Assembly (NCBI GenBank): GCA_025210475.1 | Contig: JAOARW010000053.1 | Span: 124,001 to 188,000, forward strand | From: Carboxylicivirga sp. | GTDB taxonomy: Bacteria > Bacteroidota > Bacteroidia > Bacteroidales > Marinilabiliaceae | DNA length: 64,000 bases | Direction of reading: 5' to 3' | Part shown: piece after piece, positions 44,917 to 53,158 of the stretch | Layout: each line of letters opens with the position of its first letter | Position numbering within the stretch: position 1 is the stretch's first letter | Program-made: the position numbers and the translations under genes | The notes under the pieces: model-generated | The model's input: the letters and a program-made list of their open reading frames with translations, nothing else | Told to the model about the DNA's origin: nothing | Databases searched by the model: none

Positions 44917-46279
44917 TAAGCATTACGATGTAGTGGTGATTGGTGCCGGCGTTACCGGTTTAACATTAGCCCATCAGCTAAAAAAATGCGGTATTAATTT
45001 TAAGGTTCTGGAGTGTCAGCCGCGCCATGGAGGCGTAGTGCATACTCAAAGCGAGAATGGCTTTGTTTACGAGTCGGGTCCCAATTCGGGTATTGTATCA
45101 CACCCCGAGGTAGTCGCTTTATTTGATGATTTGGGCGATGCTATTAAGGTCGAGAAGGGCAATGATTTAGTGAAGATTCGATATGTTTTAAAGAATGGAA
45201 AATGGAATGCCTTGCCCCATGGACCGCTTTCTGCAATTACAACACCACTTTTTAGTTTAAAAGATAAGTTCCGCATCTTGGGCGAACCATTCAGGAAAAA
45301 AGGAAGTAATCCGGACGAAACTTTGGCTGAGATGGTAAAGCGGCGTATGGGTAATAGCTTTCTGGATTATGCCATCGATCCTTTTATCTTGGGCATTTAT
45401 GCCGGCGATCCTTCTCAGTTGGTAACACGTTATGCCATGCCTAAACTGTACAATTTGGAGCAGAAATATGGTAGTTTTATCGGTGGGGCAAGAAAGAAAG
45501 CTAAGGAGCCAAAAACAGAATTAGAGAAAAGAACAGATCGGGCTGTATTTTCCATTGAAGGCGGTTTGAGTGGCTTGGCCGATGCTTTGTTAAAAAGTGC
45601 CGGAGAAGAACATTTTTCATTTGATGCTGATGGAGTGACCGTATCACCTCAGGATAAAGATTATCAGCTTACATATAAGGAAGGTGAAAAAGAGCAGGTA
45701 ATTACAGCTGATAAAGTTATTTCTACCATTGGTTCGGTTGGTTTGCAGCAGCTTTTACCTTTTGTGGATGAAGCGCAAATGCAGCAGTTGACAAATCTTA
45801 AATATGCCCGGGTGGTTGAGGTGTCATTAGGATTTGAGAAGTGGGAAGGATGGCCATTGAATGGTTTTGGCGGATTGATACCCCACAAGGAAAATCGTGA
45901 TTTGCTGGGCGTGTTGTTTATGTCTTCCTTGTTTAAAGGCCGGGCTCCTGAGGGCGGTGCCTTGCTAACCATTTTTATGGGCGGTATTCGCAATGAAGCA
46001 TTGTGTGATTTAAGCGATGAGGAAGTTTTAAAAGTACTTGAGAAAGAATTCACAGATTTGATGCAGGTGCCGGAGTTTAATCCTTCTCTTATAAAACTTA
46101 AGCGATACTCCCATGCGATTCCACAATATGGCGTTTCATCGGGTGAGCGTTTTAAGGCCATCGATATGGTTCAGGAAAAATACCCGGGATTAATCATTGC
46201 CGGAAACCTGCGTGATGGAATCGGTATGGCTGATCGGATAAAACAGGCTACCTTAATTGCTAAAGAGATTTGCAAATGA
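44909..46279 (+). CDS. hemG: Protoporphyrinogen oxidase (HemY-type, FAD)
   Basis: A 456-residue FAD enzyme oxidising protoporphyrinogen IX to protoporphyrin IX. The start is ATG 44909, which overlaps the hemH stop; a TTG at 44903 is less likely. The FAD-binding motif VVIGAGVTGLTLAHQL is at about 9-24, followed by ESGPNSGI. The C-terminal FAD motif is AGNLRDGIGMADRIKQ. The protein is of the HemY family (PPO oxidase), often named hemG or hemY. It overlaps the next gene by four bases (ATGA). Confidence 0.93.
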   Translation: MSNKHYDVVVIGAGVTGLTLAHQLKKCGINFKVLECQPRHGGVVHTQSENGFVYESGPNSGIVSHPEVVALFDDLGDAIKVEKGNDLVKIRYVLKNGKWNALPHGPLSAITTPLFSLKDKFRILGEPFRKKGSNPDETLAEMVKRRMGNSFLDYAIDPFILGIYAGDPSQLVTRYAMPKLYNLEQKYGSFIGGARKKAKEPKTELEKRTDRAVFSIEGGLSGLADALLKSAGEEHFSFDADGVTVSPQDKDYQLTYKEGEKEQVITADKVISTIGSVGLQQLLPFVDEAQMQQLTNLKYARVVEVSLGFEKWEGWPLNGFGGLIPHKENRDLLGVLFMSSLFKGRAPEGGALLTIFMGGIRNEALCDLSDEEVLKVLEKEFTDLMQVPEFNPSLIKLKRYSHAIPQYGVSSGERFKAIDMVQEKYPGLIIAGNLRDGIGMADRIKQATLIAKEICK

Positions 46280-46719
46280 GGAATATCATTCTGATACTAC
46301 ACATCATTACCAGTATTGTCGCTTGCGTTATGACGGCTATTGTATTAATCCGAGGCATTGGTGGCTTGCTAAAAAAGATTCAGCTAAGTAAGAAAGATGT
46401 GCAACTGCCATTGCTGGCTACCATCCTGTTGTATTTTCAATTGGTGCTAGGTACTATTCTTTTTGTGATGTACATGGTTGAATACAGCAGTGGTGAGATT
46501 GAAGTGTATCAGAATCAGGTTGTAAAAGGTCGTTTTTGGGCACTCGAGCATTTTATATTAATGGTGTTTACTTTGGTGATCAGCCACATTGGTTGGGTGT
46601 TTGCAAAAAACAATCATACGCCTGAACTAATCTTTAAAAAGAATTTTCTTTATTTTGGTATTGCTTGTACCATGATATTGATTTCAATGGCAATGAACAT
46701 TGTCAGGTACGCCATGTAG
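46276..46719 (+). CDS. Small four-helix membrane protein coupled to hemG
   Basis: A 147-residue protein with four predicted membrane helices (about 3-25, 46-68, 83-105, 118-144). The start is ATG 46276, sharing four bases with the hemG stop. Histidines lie inside or at the helices: HIITSIV in helix 1 and LEHFILMVFTLVISHIG in helix 3, as in b-type heme proteins. The layout resembles a family of small cytochrome-b-like proteins common in Bacteroidetes, but a functional name is not justified. Tight coupling to hemG suggests a role with protoporphyrinogen oxidase, for instance as electron acceptor, or in heme handling (inference). Confidence 0.7.
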   Translation: MRNIILILHIITSIVACVMTAIVLIRGIGGLLKKIQLSKKDVQLPLLATILLYFQLVLGTILFVMYMVEYSSGEIEVYQNQVVKGRFWALEHFILMVFTLVISHIGWVFAKNNHTPELIFKKNFLYFGIACTMILISMAMNIVRYAM

Positions 46720-46768
46720 TTTAAAACCGGATTAGTGAGTATGTTCCTGATCCAAGAGTCTGTTCTGA

Positions 46769-47446
46769 ATGAGGGTATTAGTTGTTGAAGACGAGCCGCA
46801 ATTGGCACAAAGTATACAGCAGTTTGTTGCTTCTGAAGGTCATAACTGTGAGGTGGCCGGCGATTTAGTTTCGGCACTCGACTTGGTCGACAGTCTGTTT
46901 GATATCATTATACTGGACCTGAATTTGCCCGATGGTAATGGCCTTGAGGTGGTGAAGAAGGTGAAGGGGATGAATATGCAAACGGGTATTATCATTGTTT
47001 CAGCGCGCGATAGCCTGGACAATAAGATCGAAGGCCTGGAATTGGGTGCCGATGATTATCTGACCAAACCTTTTCAGATGGCTGAATTAAATGCGCGCCT
47101 GAAGTCACTGGTGCGAAGAGTTCATTTTAAAGGAGAAGAGAAGGTAATTTTTAATGAGCTGGAGATTACACCAAGTGAGCTGCTGGTTAAGGTGGCCGGC
47201 GTTCCCATCGATCTAACCAAAAAGGAATTTGATTTATTGGTGTACTTTATTGCCAATAAAAACCGTGTATTGACCAAAACCGGAATTGGCGAACACATGT
47301 CGAAGGATTTTATGGATTATGGTTTCACCGATGATTTAATTTATTCGCACATCAAAAATCTGCGCAAGAAGTTGATCAAGGCGGGCTGTGGGGATTATAT
47401 TAAGAATGTGTACGGTGTGGGTTATAAATTTACAGATGCTCAATAG
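46769..47446 (+). CDS. OmpR-family response regulator
   Basis: A 225-residue regulator with a receiver domain (phospho-acceptor Asp50 in DIIILDLNLPDGNG, Lys in DDYLTKPF) and a C-terminal winged helix (about 125-225) with DLTKKEFDLLVYFIAN and KNVYGVGYKF. It is followed by a histidine kinase and lies 49 bases after the four-helix protein on the same strand, so it may belong to the hemH-hemG transcript. Targets unknown; a link with heme or redox control is only a guess. Confidence 0.9.
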   Translation: MRVLVVEDEPQLAQSIQQFVASEGHNCEVAGDLVSALDLVDSLFDIIILDLNLPDGNGLEVVKKVKGMNMQTGIIIVSARDSLDNKIEGLELGADDYLTKPFQMAELNARLKSLVRRVHFKGEEKVIFNELEITPSELLVKVAGVPIDLTKKEFDLLVYFIANKNRVLTKTGIGEHMSKDFMDYGFTDDLIYSHIKNLRKKLIKAGCGDYIKNVYGVGYKFTDAQ

Positions 47447-47527
47447 ATCACGAGATTATTAGGCACTTAAAATAAAAACAGAACACGAAATCCTAAACAC
47501 ATGAACTTTTAAACACTCAACCAAGGT

Positions 47528-48775
47528 ATGAAGCTACTCACCAAAACCGGACTTAACTTTATTTCTGCCAGCATCTTTTTTTTCTTTGTTGGCAGTTTGG
47601 GTGGGTACTATTTTATTCGTTTTGCGGTAAATAAAATGTTCAACAACGAGTTGCTCGAGGCACAGAAGAAAGTTGAATACCTCTCTGATCCTAAGCTTTC
47701 CTATGCCGATGTTCAGGTAGATACATTAGACTTATCTCTATCGGAGGATGAATACGCTTTTACAGATACGGTAATACGAAATTCAATCAGTAATAATTAC
47801 GAATTTTATCGCAAGCTGGTTTACCTGAAGCCTCTTAATTCAAACGAGGTGATTCGTTATAAGGTGGTGCGTTCAACAGCTCCTTCCGATCTAATGGTGA
47901 TGAAGTTTACTTTGATGTTAACCGTTTTTCCGGTCATTTTCTTTCTGATCCTGTATTTGGTAAACCGGGCTTCAACAAAGTACTCGCTATCGGTTTTTTA
48001 CGATACAATTAACAAGCTACGCAGTTTTGATGTTAATAAGGATAATCGATTGGATTTGATGACATCCGATATTGATGAATTTGAACAGCTAAATGAAGTG
48101 TTCAATGCTCTGGATAAGAAAATCAGGGAAGACTACGAGCGACTTAAAGAGTATACCGAAAATACCTCGCACGAATTACAAACGCCATTAGCCATTATTA
48201 ATGCTAAATTGGATGAGCTGATACAGGCCGATAATTTAAGCGAGGAACAAATTAAATCCATTGCCGGATTAATAGAAACTACCAATCGTTTATCGAAAAC
48301 CAATCAGGCATTAATTTTTCTGGCAAAGCTCGATAATCGAGTGTTTGTTGATGCCGAGGAGATTAATTTCAATGAACTCATCAGAGGTCAACTCGAAAGT
48401 CTGGATGTATTTATTGAGGATGCGGGCCTGAAAGTGCAGATGCAGTCAGAAGCAATTTTAACGAAAAGTATGAATGCCTCATTGGCACATACTTTAATCC
48501 AGAATTTGTTGAAGAATGCCATCCGTCACAATGTCAATCAGGGTTATATACGAATTGAAATAGGGACAAAGGATATTTTAATCAGCAATAGTGGTCAGGT
48601 TGTAAGTGCTGAACCTGAGAAGTTGTTCGGGCGATTCCAAAAAAATAGCCAACACCCTCAATCATTAGGTATTGGCTTGTCCATTGTTAAGCGAATCTGC
48701 GATATGTCAGATATAGCTATTCGTTACGAACAAAAAGGTGACGAGCACATTTTTATTCTCAGCTTTCCAAGTTAA
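47528..48775 (+). CDS. Sensor histidine kinase
   Basis: A 415-residue kinase with two membrane helices (about 10-33 and 125-146) enclosing a periplasmic domain of about 90 residues with no recognised fold. HisKA follows with the phospho-acceptor His215 in NTSHELQTPLAII. The HATPase has LIQNLLKNAIRHN and SLGIGLSIVKRI, while the second glycine motif reads ILISNSGQVV, a minimal G1 box. It forms a pair with the preceding regulator. Its last four bases overlap the stop end of the convergent ppa gene. Confidence 0.9.
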   Translation: MKLLTKTGLNFISASIFFFFVGSLGGYYFIRFAVNKMFNNELLEAQKKVEYLSDPKLSYADVQVDTLDLSLSEDEYAFTDTVIRNSISNNYEFYRKLVYLKPLNSNEVIRYKVVRSTAPSDLMVMKFTLMLTVFPVIFFLILYLVNRASTKYSLSVFYDTINKLRSFDVNKDNRLDLMTSDIDEFEQLNEVFNALDKKIREDYERLKEYTENTSHELQTPLAIINAKLDELIQADNLSEEQIKSIAGLIETTNRLSKTNQALIFLAKLDNRVFVDAEEINFNELIRGQLESLDVFIEDAGLKVQMQSEAILTKSMNASLAHTLIQNLLKNAIRHNVNQGYIRIEIGTKDILISNSGQVVSAEPEKLFGRFQKNSQHPQSLGIGLSIVKRICDMSDIAIRYEQKGDEHIFILSFPS

Positions 48776-49446
48776 TAACTCGACAAGGCTTTTCGAAGTC
48801 CTTCAAAGCGATTTTCGTAATCTTTGATGGATAGTTTAATAACTTCCTTGGCTTCTTCGGCATCGTATACATGCGTAATTTCCGATTCATTGCTCAATCC
48901 GGGCATGTCCTTATAGGTCAAAAAGTAATGCTTCAATCGCTTGATAACCATCTCCGGAAGATCGCTGATATCGGTATATTCGCCATAAACCACGTCGTTT
49001 TTAAGAACCGATATGATTTTGTCATCGGCCGCATTACCATCCAGCATTCTAAAACCACCAATTGGTATGGCTTGTGCCAAAACATCACCGTGAGGTATGT
49101 CTTTTTCGGTTAAAACCAAAATATCCAGAGGATCACCATCGCCAATGATGTCTTTCTTTCCCGATTTTTCGGCACAATATTTACCAACCAGTTTTCCGCA
49201 ATAAGTCTGTGGAATAAAGCCATATGGCGCCGGCACCACATTCGAATACTTTTGTGGGCGATCAATGCGTAAATATCCACTCACCTTGTCTACTTCGTAC
49301 TTAATGGTGTCGGTCGGTACAACCTCTACGAAGCAGGTGAGTATTTCAGGTGCATCATCACCGATGTCAACGCCATGCCAGGGGTGCGATTTGTAACGTA
49401 ATCCCATTAGCCGGCCAATCGGATCCATTATGCTGTTTGATGTCAT
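48772..49446 (-). CDS. ppa: Inorganic pyrophosphatase (family I)
   Basis: A 224-residue soluble enzyme that hydrolyses pyrophosphate to drive biosynthetic reactions. The family I signature is DGDPLDILVLTE (near 115), with YGFIPQTYCG and DNAADDKIISVL supplying further metal and phosphate contacts. It has the extended N-terminus found in Bacteroidetes enzymes. The start has a purine-rich AAAGAGAAG upstream. The gene converges with the histidine kinase gene and shares four bases with it, so neither has room for its own terminator inside the gap. Confidence 0.92.
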   Translation of the reverse strand: MTSNSIMDPIGRLMGLRYKSHPWHGVDIGDDAPEILTCFVEVVPTDTIKYEVDKVSGYLRIDRPQKYSNVVPAPYGFIPQTYCGKLVGKYCAEKSGKKDIIGDGDPLDILVLTEKDIPHGDVLAQAIPIGGFRMLDGNAADDKIISVLKNDVVYGEYTDISDLPEMVIKRLKHYFLTYKDMPGLSNESEITHVYDAEEAKEVIKLSIKDYENRFEGLRKALSSY

Positions 49447-49572
49447 AATCTTCTCTTTAGTTTATTTTTGGATTGTTTATACAACAACACGAAGTAAGAG
49501 AATGTTTTATCCGATATTAATGATAATTATCAGTCGTTGAATTGATAAAAACCAAAAGCCGAATGGAACAAA

Positions 49573-50220
49573 TTACTTATCCTTTTTTAACTGATTTTTC
49601 CACCTTAGAATGGTTTCATATCGCATACCGGTACTCTTTGCTACTTCAGCCGGACGGTGGTTCTCAAGCAACTTAAGCACCATGTCTTTTACTTCTTTAC
49701 TGTAGCGTGGCGATGCATTCTTTTTAGAGCTATAACGCTTGCGAATACGTGCAATACTCATATCCGAAACATTAAACTCTTTAGCAATATCAGAAGCTTT
49801 TTCACCATCATCGAGGCGCTTAGCGATCTTCAATGCATCATCACCGGAAATCGTTGAACCACCCCTGAAGTTTTGCTCCTTCAGAAGCTGTCTTCTCAAA
49901 CGACTCGTTTTGTCGTTAGCATCCTTTTGGTTACCCCAAAAAAGGTTGCTAAAGTGGTTGTTCAGCGTATTTCCATCCTTGTGAAATACCATTTTGTTGG
50001 ATACTGGCATAGGATTTTTTACAAAGGCTTGTGCAACCAACTTATGCACATACATGCGCTTGTTCTCTATAGATACCTGATAGTATCCATACCTATGATT
50101 CTTACCCTTAATAAGGGTTTGTCTTTTTTCGGCCTCATTAACGAATACCTTACCATCTTCGCTGACGCATATGGACCCTTTAATACCAATTATTTCAATT
50201 GGCTTTAATGAATTACCCAT
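49573..50220 (-). CDS. Free-standing HNH endonuclease-like protein (NUMOD4-type) with helix-turn-helix tail
   Basis: A 215-residue protein. The N-terminal 1-50 region resembles NUMOD4 (KPIEIIGIKGSICVSEDGKVF). An HNH region follows: RMYVHKLVAQAFVKNP, then HKDGNTLNNHFSNLFWG (about 80-97), where the His-Asn-Asn-His-type residues of homing HNH nucleases sit. At about 130-160 there is a helix-turn-helix (DIAKEFNVSDMSIARIRKRY), and at about 170-212 a second one, PAEVAKSTGMRYETILRW. This is the layout of mobile intron-type nucleases, but no intron is visible and both neighbours are intact. Base composition and surrounding 281-base AT-rich upstream gap suggest a possible recent acquisition. Function unproven. 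Confidence 0.75.
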   Translation of the reverse strand: MGNSLKPIEIIGIKGSICVSEDGKVFVNEAEKRQTLIKGKNHRYGYYQVSIENKRMYVHKLVAQAFVKNPMPVSNKMVFHKDGNTLNNHFSNLFWGNQKDANDKTSRLRRQLLKEQNFRGGSTISGDDALKIAKRLDDGEKASDIAKEFNVSDMSIARIRKRYSSKKNASPRYSKEVKDMVLKLLENHRPAEVAKSTGMRYETILRWKNQLKKDK

Positions 50221-50501
50221 CGTATTAGCAATTTTGTTAATCTGTTTGAAGTCAGATAGTTTCCCAGTTGCAAATATAATCTTTCTTCGTGAATTCTAGC
50301 TATATATAGTTGTATTCGTGAAAGGTATATCTGCAAGTAGGTGATTATGTGATTATTTATACACTTAAAATTGTTAAGATTAGAATAATAGAATGTATGA
50401 GTCGAACTTGTGATAATGTTAGGAATTACATGGTAAGGGTCAGGTATACAGCTTGATATGTATTTATTTGTAGGCATTGGCTGTGTTTACAATTCTAAAG
50501 G

Positions 50502-52040
50502 TTAAGCACCCCAGTTTGAGCGATCTAAACTGCGATATTGAACCGCTTCGGCTACGTGGTGCGATTGAACGGTTTCACAATTTTCCAAATCGGCAATGGT
50601 CCTCGATACTTTCAGAATACGGTCGTAGGCTCTTGCTGAAAGATCCAGTTTTTCCATGGCTGTCTTTAATATGTTCATGCCATTTTCATCCGGAGTAGCA
50701 TATTTGGCCAGTTGCCGACTGTTCATTTGGGCGTTGCAATGCACCTGTTCGTTACCGTTAAAACGTGCATTTTGAACCTTTCTGGCATTCATTACCCGTT
50801 CCCGAACCGATATACTTGTTTCAGATGGTGGTGAATCAGCGAGCTTGTTAAATGGTACCGGTACAACTTCAATGTGCAGGTCGATGCGATCCAATAAAGG
50901 ACCCGAAATTTTACTTAAATACTTTTGAACCACACCGGGGCTGCAGACACATTTCTTTTCGGGATGGTTAAAATAACCGCAAGGACATGGATTCATTGAG
51001 GAGACAAGCATAAAACTTGCAGGATAATCAATGGTGAAGCGTGCCCTGGAAATACTGATGCGCCTGTCTTCAAGTGGTTGACGCATCACTTCCAACACGG
51101 TCCGCTTAAATTCCGGTAATTCATCCAAAAAGAGTACGCCATTATGAGAGAGTGATATTTCGCCGGGTTGCGGAAACGAACCACCGCCAACGAGTGCAAC
51201 ATCACTAATGGTATGGTGCGGCGAACGGAATGGCCGTTGAGTAATTAAGGCCGTATTGCTGCCGGTTTTACCAGCAACAGAATGTATTTTGGTGGTTTCT
51301 AAGGCCTCATCCAGAGTTAGCGGAGGTAATATACTTGCCAGTCGTTTGGCTAACATGGATTTTCCGGCACCTGGCGGGCCGATCATAATCAGGTTATGTC
51401 CGCCGGCTGCAGCAATCTCCAAAGAACGTTTAACGCTTTCCTGCCCTTTGACATCCGAAAAATCAAAATCAACGATTTGTGTACCCTTCTCAAATTCCTC
51501 TTCAGTATTTACTTCAACGGGTTCAAAAGTCTTCTCATCTTCCAGGAATTGAATTACCTCTTTGATATTTTCAAAGCCATAAATATCGATGCCGTTAACT
51601 ACAGCTGCCTCACGCGCATTTTCCAATGGCAGAATACAGCCTTTGAAGCCTTCTTCCTTAGCTCTGATGGCAATCGGGAGTACCCCTTTGATGGGCTGTA
51701 AACTACCATCCAACGATAATTCACCCATTATTACATAATCCGATAATTTATGATTAACTACTTGCGAAGAGGCTGCAAGAATACCTATGGCCAATGGTAG
51801 GTCGTATGCTGCACCTTCCTTGCGTATGTCGGCAGGTGCCATGTTAATCACAATTTTATGACCCGGCCACTTGTATCCACTCACCTTCAAAGCTGAATCA
51901 ATGCGTTGCTGACTTTCCTTTATGGCATTGTCGGGTAATCCGACCAGGAAGAAGCGAATGCCTTTTGAAATATTTACCTCAATGGTTATGGTGCATGCAT
52001 CAATGCCACTGACAGCTGAGCCAAAAGTTTTTACTAACAT
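50502..52040 (-). CDS. YifB/ComM family Mg-chelatase-like AAA ATPase
   Basis: A 512-residue ATPase with an N-terminal Lon-like (ChlI) domain (about 1-170), Walker A IGPPGAGKSMLAKRL (about 217-231), the Mg-chelatase motif ISLSHNGVLFLDELPEF, and a C-terminal domain with CPCGYFNHPEKKCVCSPG, a cysteine cluster typical of YifB. In other bacteria ComM is a helicase promoting branch migration during natural transformation. No competence genes are here, so a role in recombination generally is the safer view. The only close neighbours are HNH and a metallo-hydrolase gene on the same strand. Confidence 0.93.
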   Translation of the reverse strand: MLVKTFGSAVSGIDACTITIEVNISKGIRFFLVGLPDNAIKESQQRIDSALKVSGYKWPGHKIVINMAPADIRKEGAAYDLPLAIGILAASSQVVNHKLSDYVIMGELSLDGSLQPIKGVLPIAIRAKEEGFKGCILPLENAREAAVVNGIDIYGFENIKEVIQFLEDEKTFEPVEVNTEEEFEKGTQIVDFDFSDVKGQESVKRSLEIAAAGGHNLIMIGPPGAGKSMLAKRLASILPPLTLDEALETTKIHSVAGKTGSNTALITQRPFRSPHHTISDVALVGGGSFPQPGEISLSHNGVLFLDELPEFKRTVLEVMRQPLEDRRISISRARFTIDYPASFMLVSSMNPCPCGYFNHPEKKCVCSPGVVQKYLSKISGPLLDRIDLHIEVVPVPFNKLADSPPSETSISVRERVMNARKVQNARFNGNEQVHCNAQMNSRQLAKYATPDENGMNILKTAMEKLDLSARAYDRILKVSRTIADLENCETVQSHHVAEAVQYRSLDRSNWGA

Positions 52041-52145
52041 GGGTGTTAAAATTTAACAGGAAGTTAATAAAAATATTCAACTGTATAGCAATGGCGGAGA
52101 AAATTATCATTCAGAGTTAGTTAGGCTTTTAATGCTACCAGAAAG

Positions 52146-52964
52146 TTATATTTCGTAAATACAACCGCTCCCACAATATTCCACCTGATCGCCATATGTT
52201 TGCCTGAATCGTTCAAATGCAGCTTGTCCTGTGCAATGATTTAATGCCCATTTGTTAACTGTAAAAGGAGACAGACCATTAATTACATGCTTAATATCAT
52301 CTTCATTTGCTCCGTTGAGATGCAATCCTCCGGCAACCAATGAAAAGCATTGAAGCTGATGTCGCCTGTTGATTGTGTGCAAAATATTGACGATGCCATT
52401 ATGGGCACAACCACATAAAACCATGGAGGATGAATCTGCTTGGGCAAGCAGAATAATTTCGTCATCGAAAGTATCTGGAAGGTAATTGCCATTTTCGTTA
52501 ACAACTAAGCGTGGATTGTTAATATCGTAGTTCGTTTGTTTTTCAATCCCGGTCAGAATCGTCAGACCATTTTCAATGTTAATGTCACCATCGATCAATA
52601 GCAAGCGATCGGCATATTCGCTCATGGAGTCTTTCCAGGCAATGCCATTTTCTTTTAGCATAACACTGGACTTTGAAAAGCGTTGCTTAAAAGCCTTTTT
52701 GTGAACGATAATGCGGGCTTTATCATTAATCTTGCAAAAGGCAGGTAGCCCGCCTGTATGGTCGTAATGACCGTGACTAAGAATGACATAATCAATCGCA
52801 CTTAAATCAACACCTAGTCTTTGGGCATTGTCAATAAATTTACTGGTCTGACCGGTATCGTAGATAATTTTATGTTGATCCGTTTCCAATAAAAAGGATA
52901 GTCCATGTTCACATTTCAGTTGCTTCTGACTTTGTTGATTGTCGATCAGTGTTGTAAGCTTCAT
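52146..52964 (-). CDS. Metallo-beta-lactamase-fold hydrolase
   Basis: A 272-residue MBL-fold protein with the metal motif SHGHYDHTGG (HxHxDH, near 64-73), a CGCAHNGIVNIL segment carrying a later histidine near 192 and a final LNHCTG near 247. The overall pattern resembles the 7,8-dihydropterin-6-methyl-4-aminobenzene-phosphate synthase-like family within MBL, a family of mostly unassigned function in bacteria. No signal peptide. It is divergent from priA. Substrate unknown. Confidence 0.85.
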   Translation of the reverse strand: MKLTTLIDNQQSQKQLKCEHGLSFLLETDQHKIIYDTGQTSKFIDNAQRLGVDLSAIDYVILSHGHYDHTGGLPAFCKINDKARIIVHKKAFKQRFSKSSVMLKENGIAWKDSMSEYADRLLLIDGDINIENGLTILTGIEKQTNYDINNPRLVVNENGNYLPDTFDDEIILLAQADSSSMVLCGCAHNGIVNILHTINRRHQLQCFSLVAGGLHLNGANEDDIKHVINGLSPFTVNKWALNHCTGQAAFERFRQTYGDQVEYCGSGCIYEI

Positions 52965-53158
52965 AACAAGAAAATATGGTACTAAGCTACAACAGATTGT
53001 TAGAATAAGATCATTTTTATGGGATCGATTAAAGTTATTCCGTCTTTTTATAAACTTAGTGAAGCTGGCCCATATCAGAATAAAAACAACAATGGGGGAT
53101 GTGCTGCTTAAGTTAGATTGGGAGCGATTCCTTATCTTTACGCTGCTAAATTTTTAGG

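Noticed and set aside
45664-46161. 165-codon open frame antisense to hemG
   Set aside because: Low-information Ser/Pro-rich translation typical of a shadow of a real gene.
50205-50477. 90-codon minus-strand frame upstream of the HNH gene
   Set aside because: Low-complexity translation from AT-rich DNA, overlaps the HNH start and lacks any ribosome-binding sequence.
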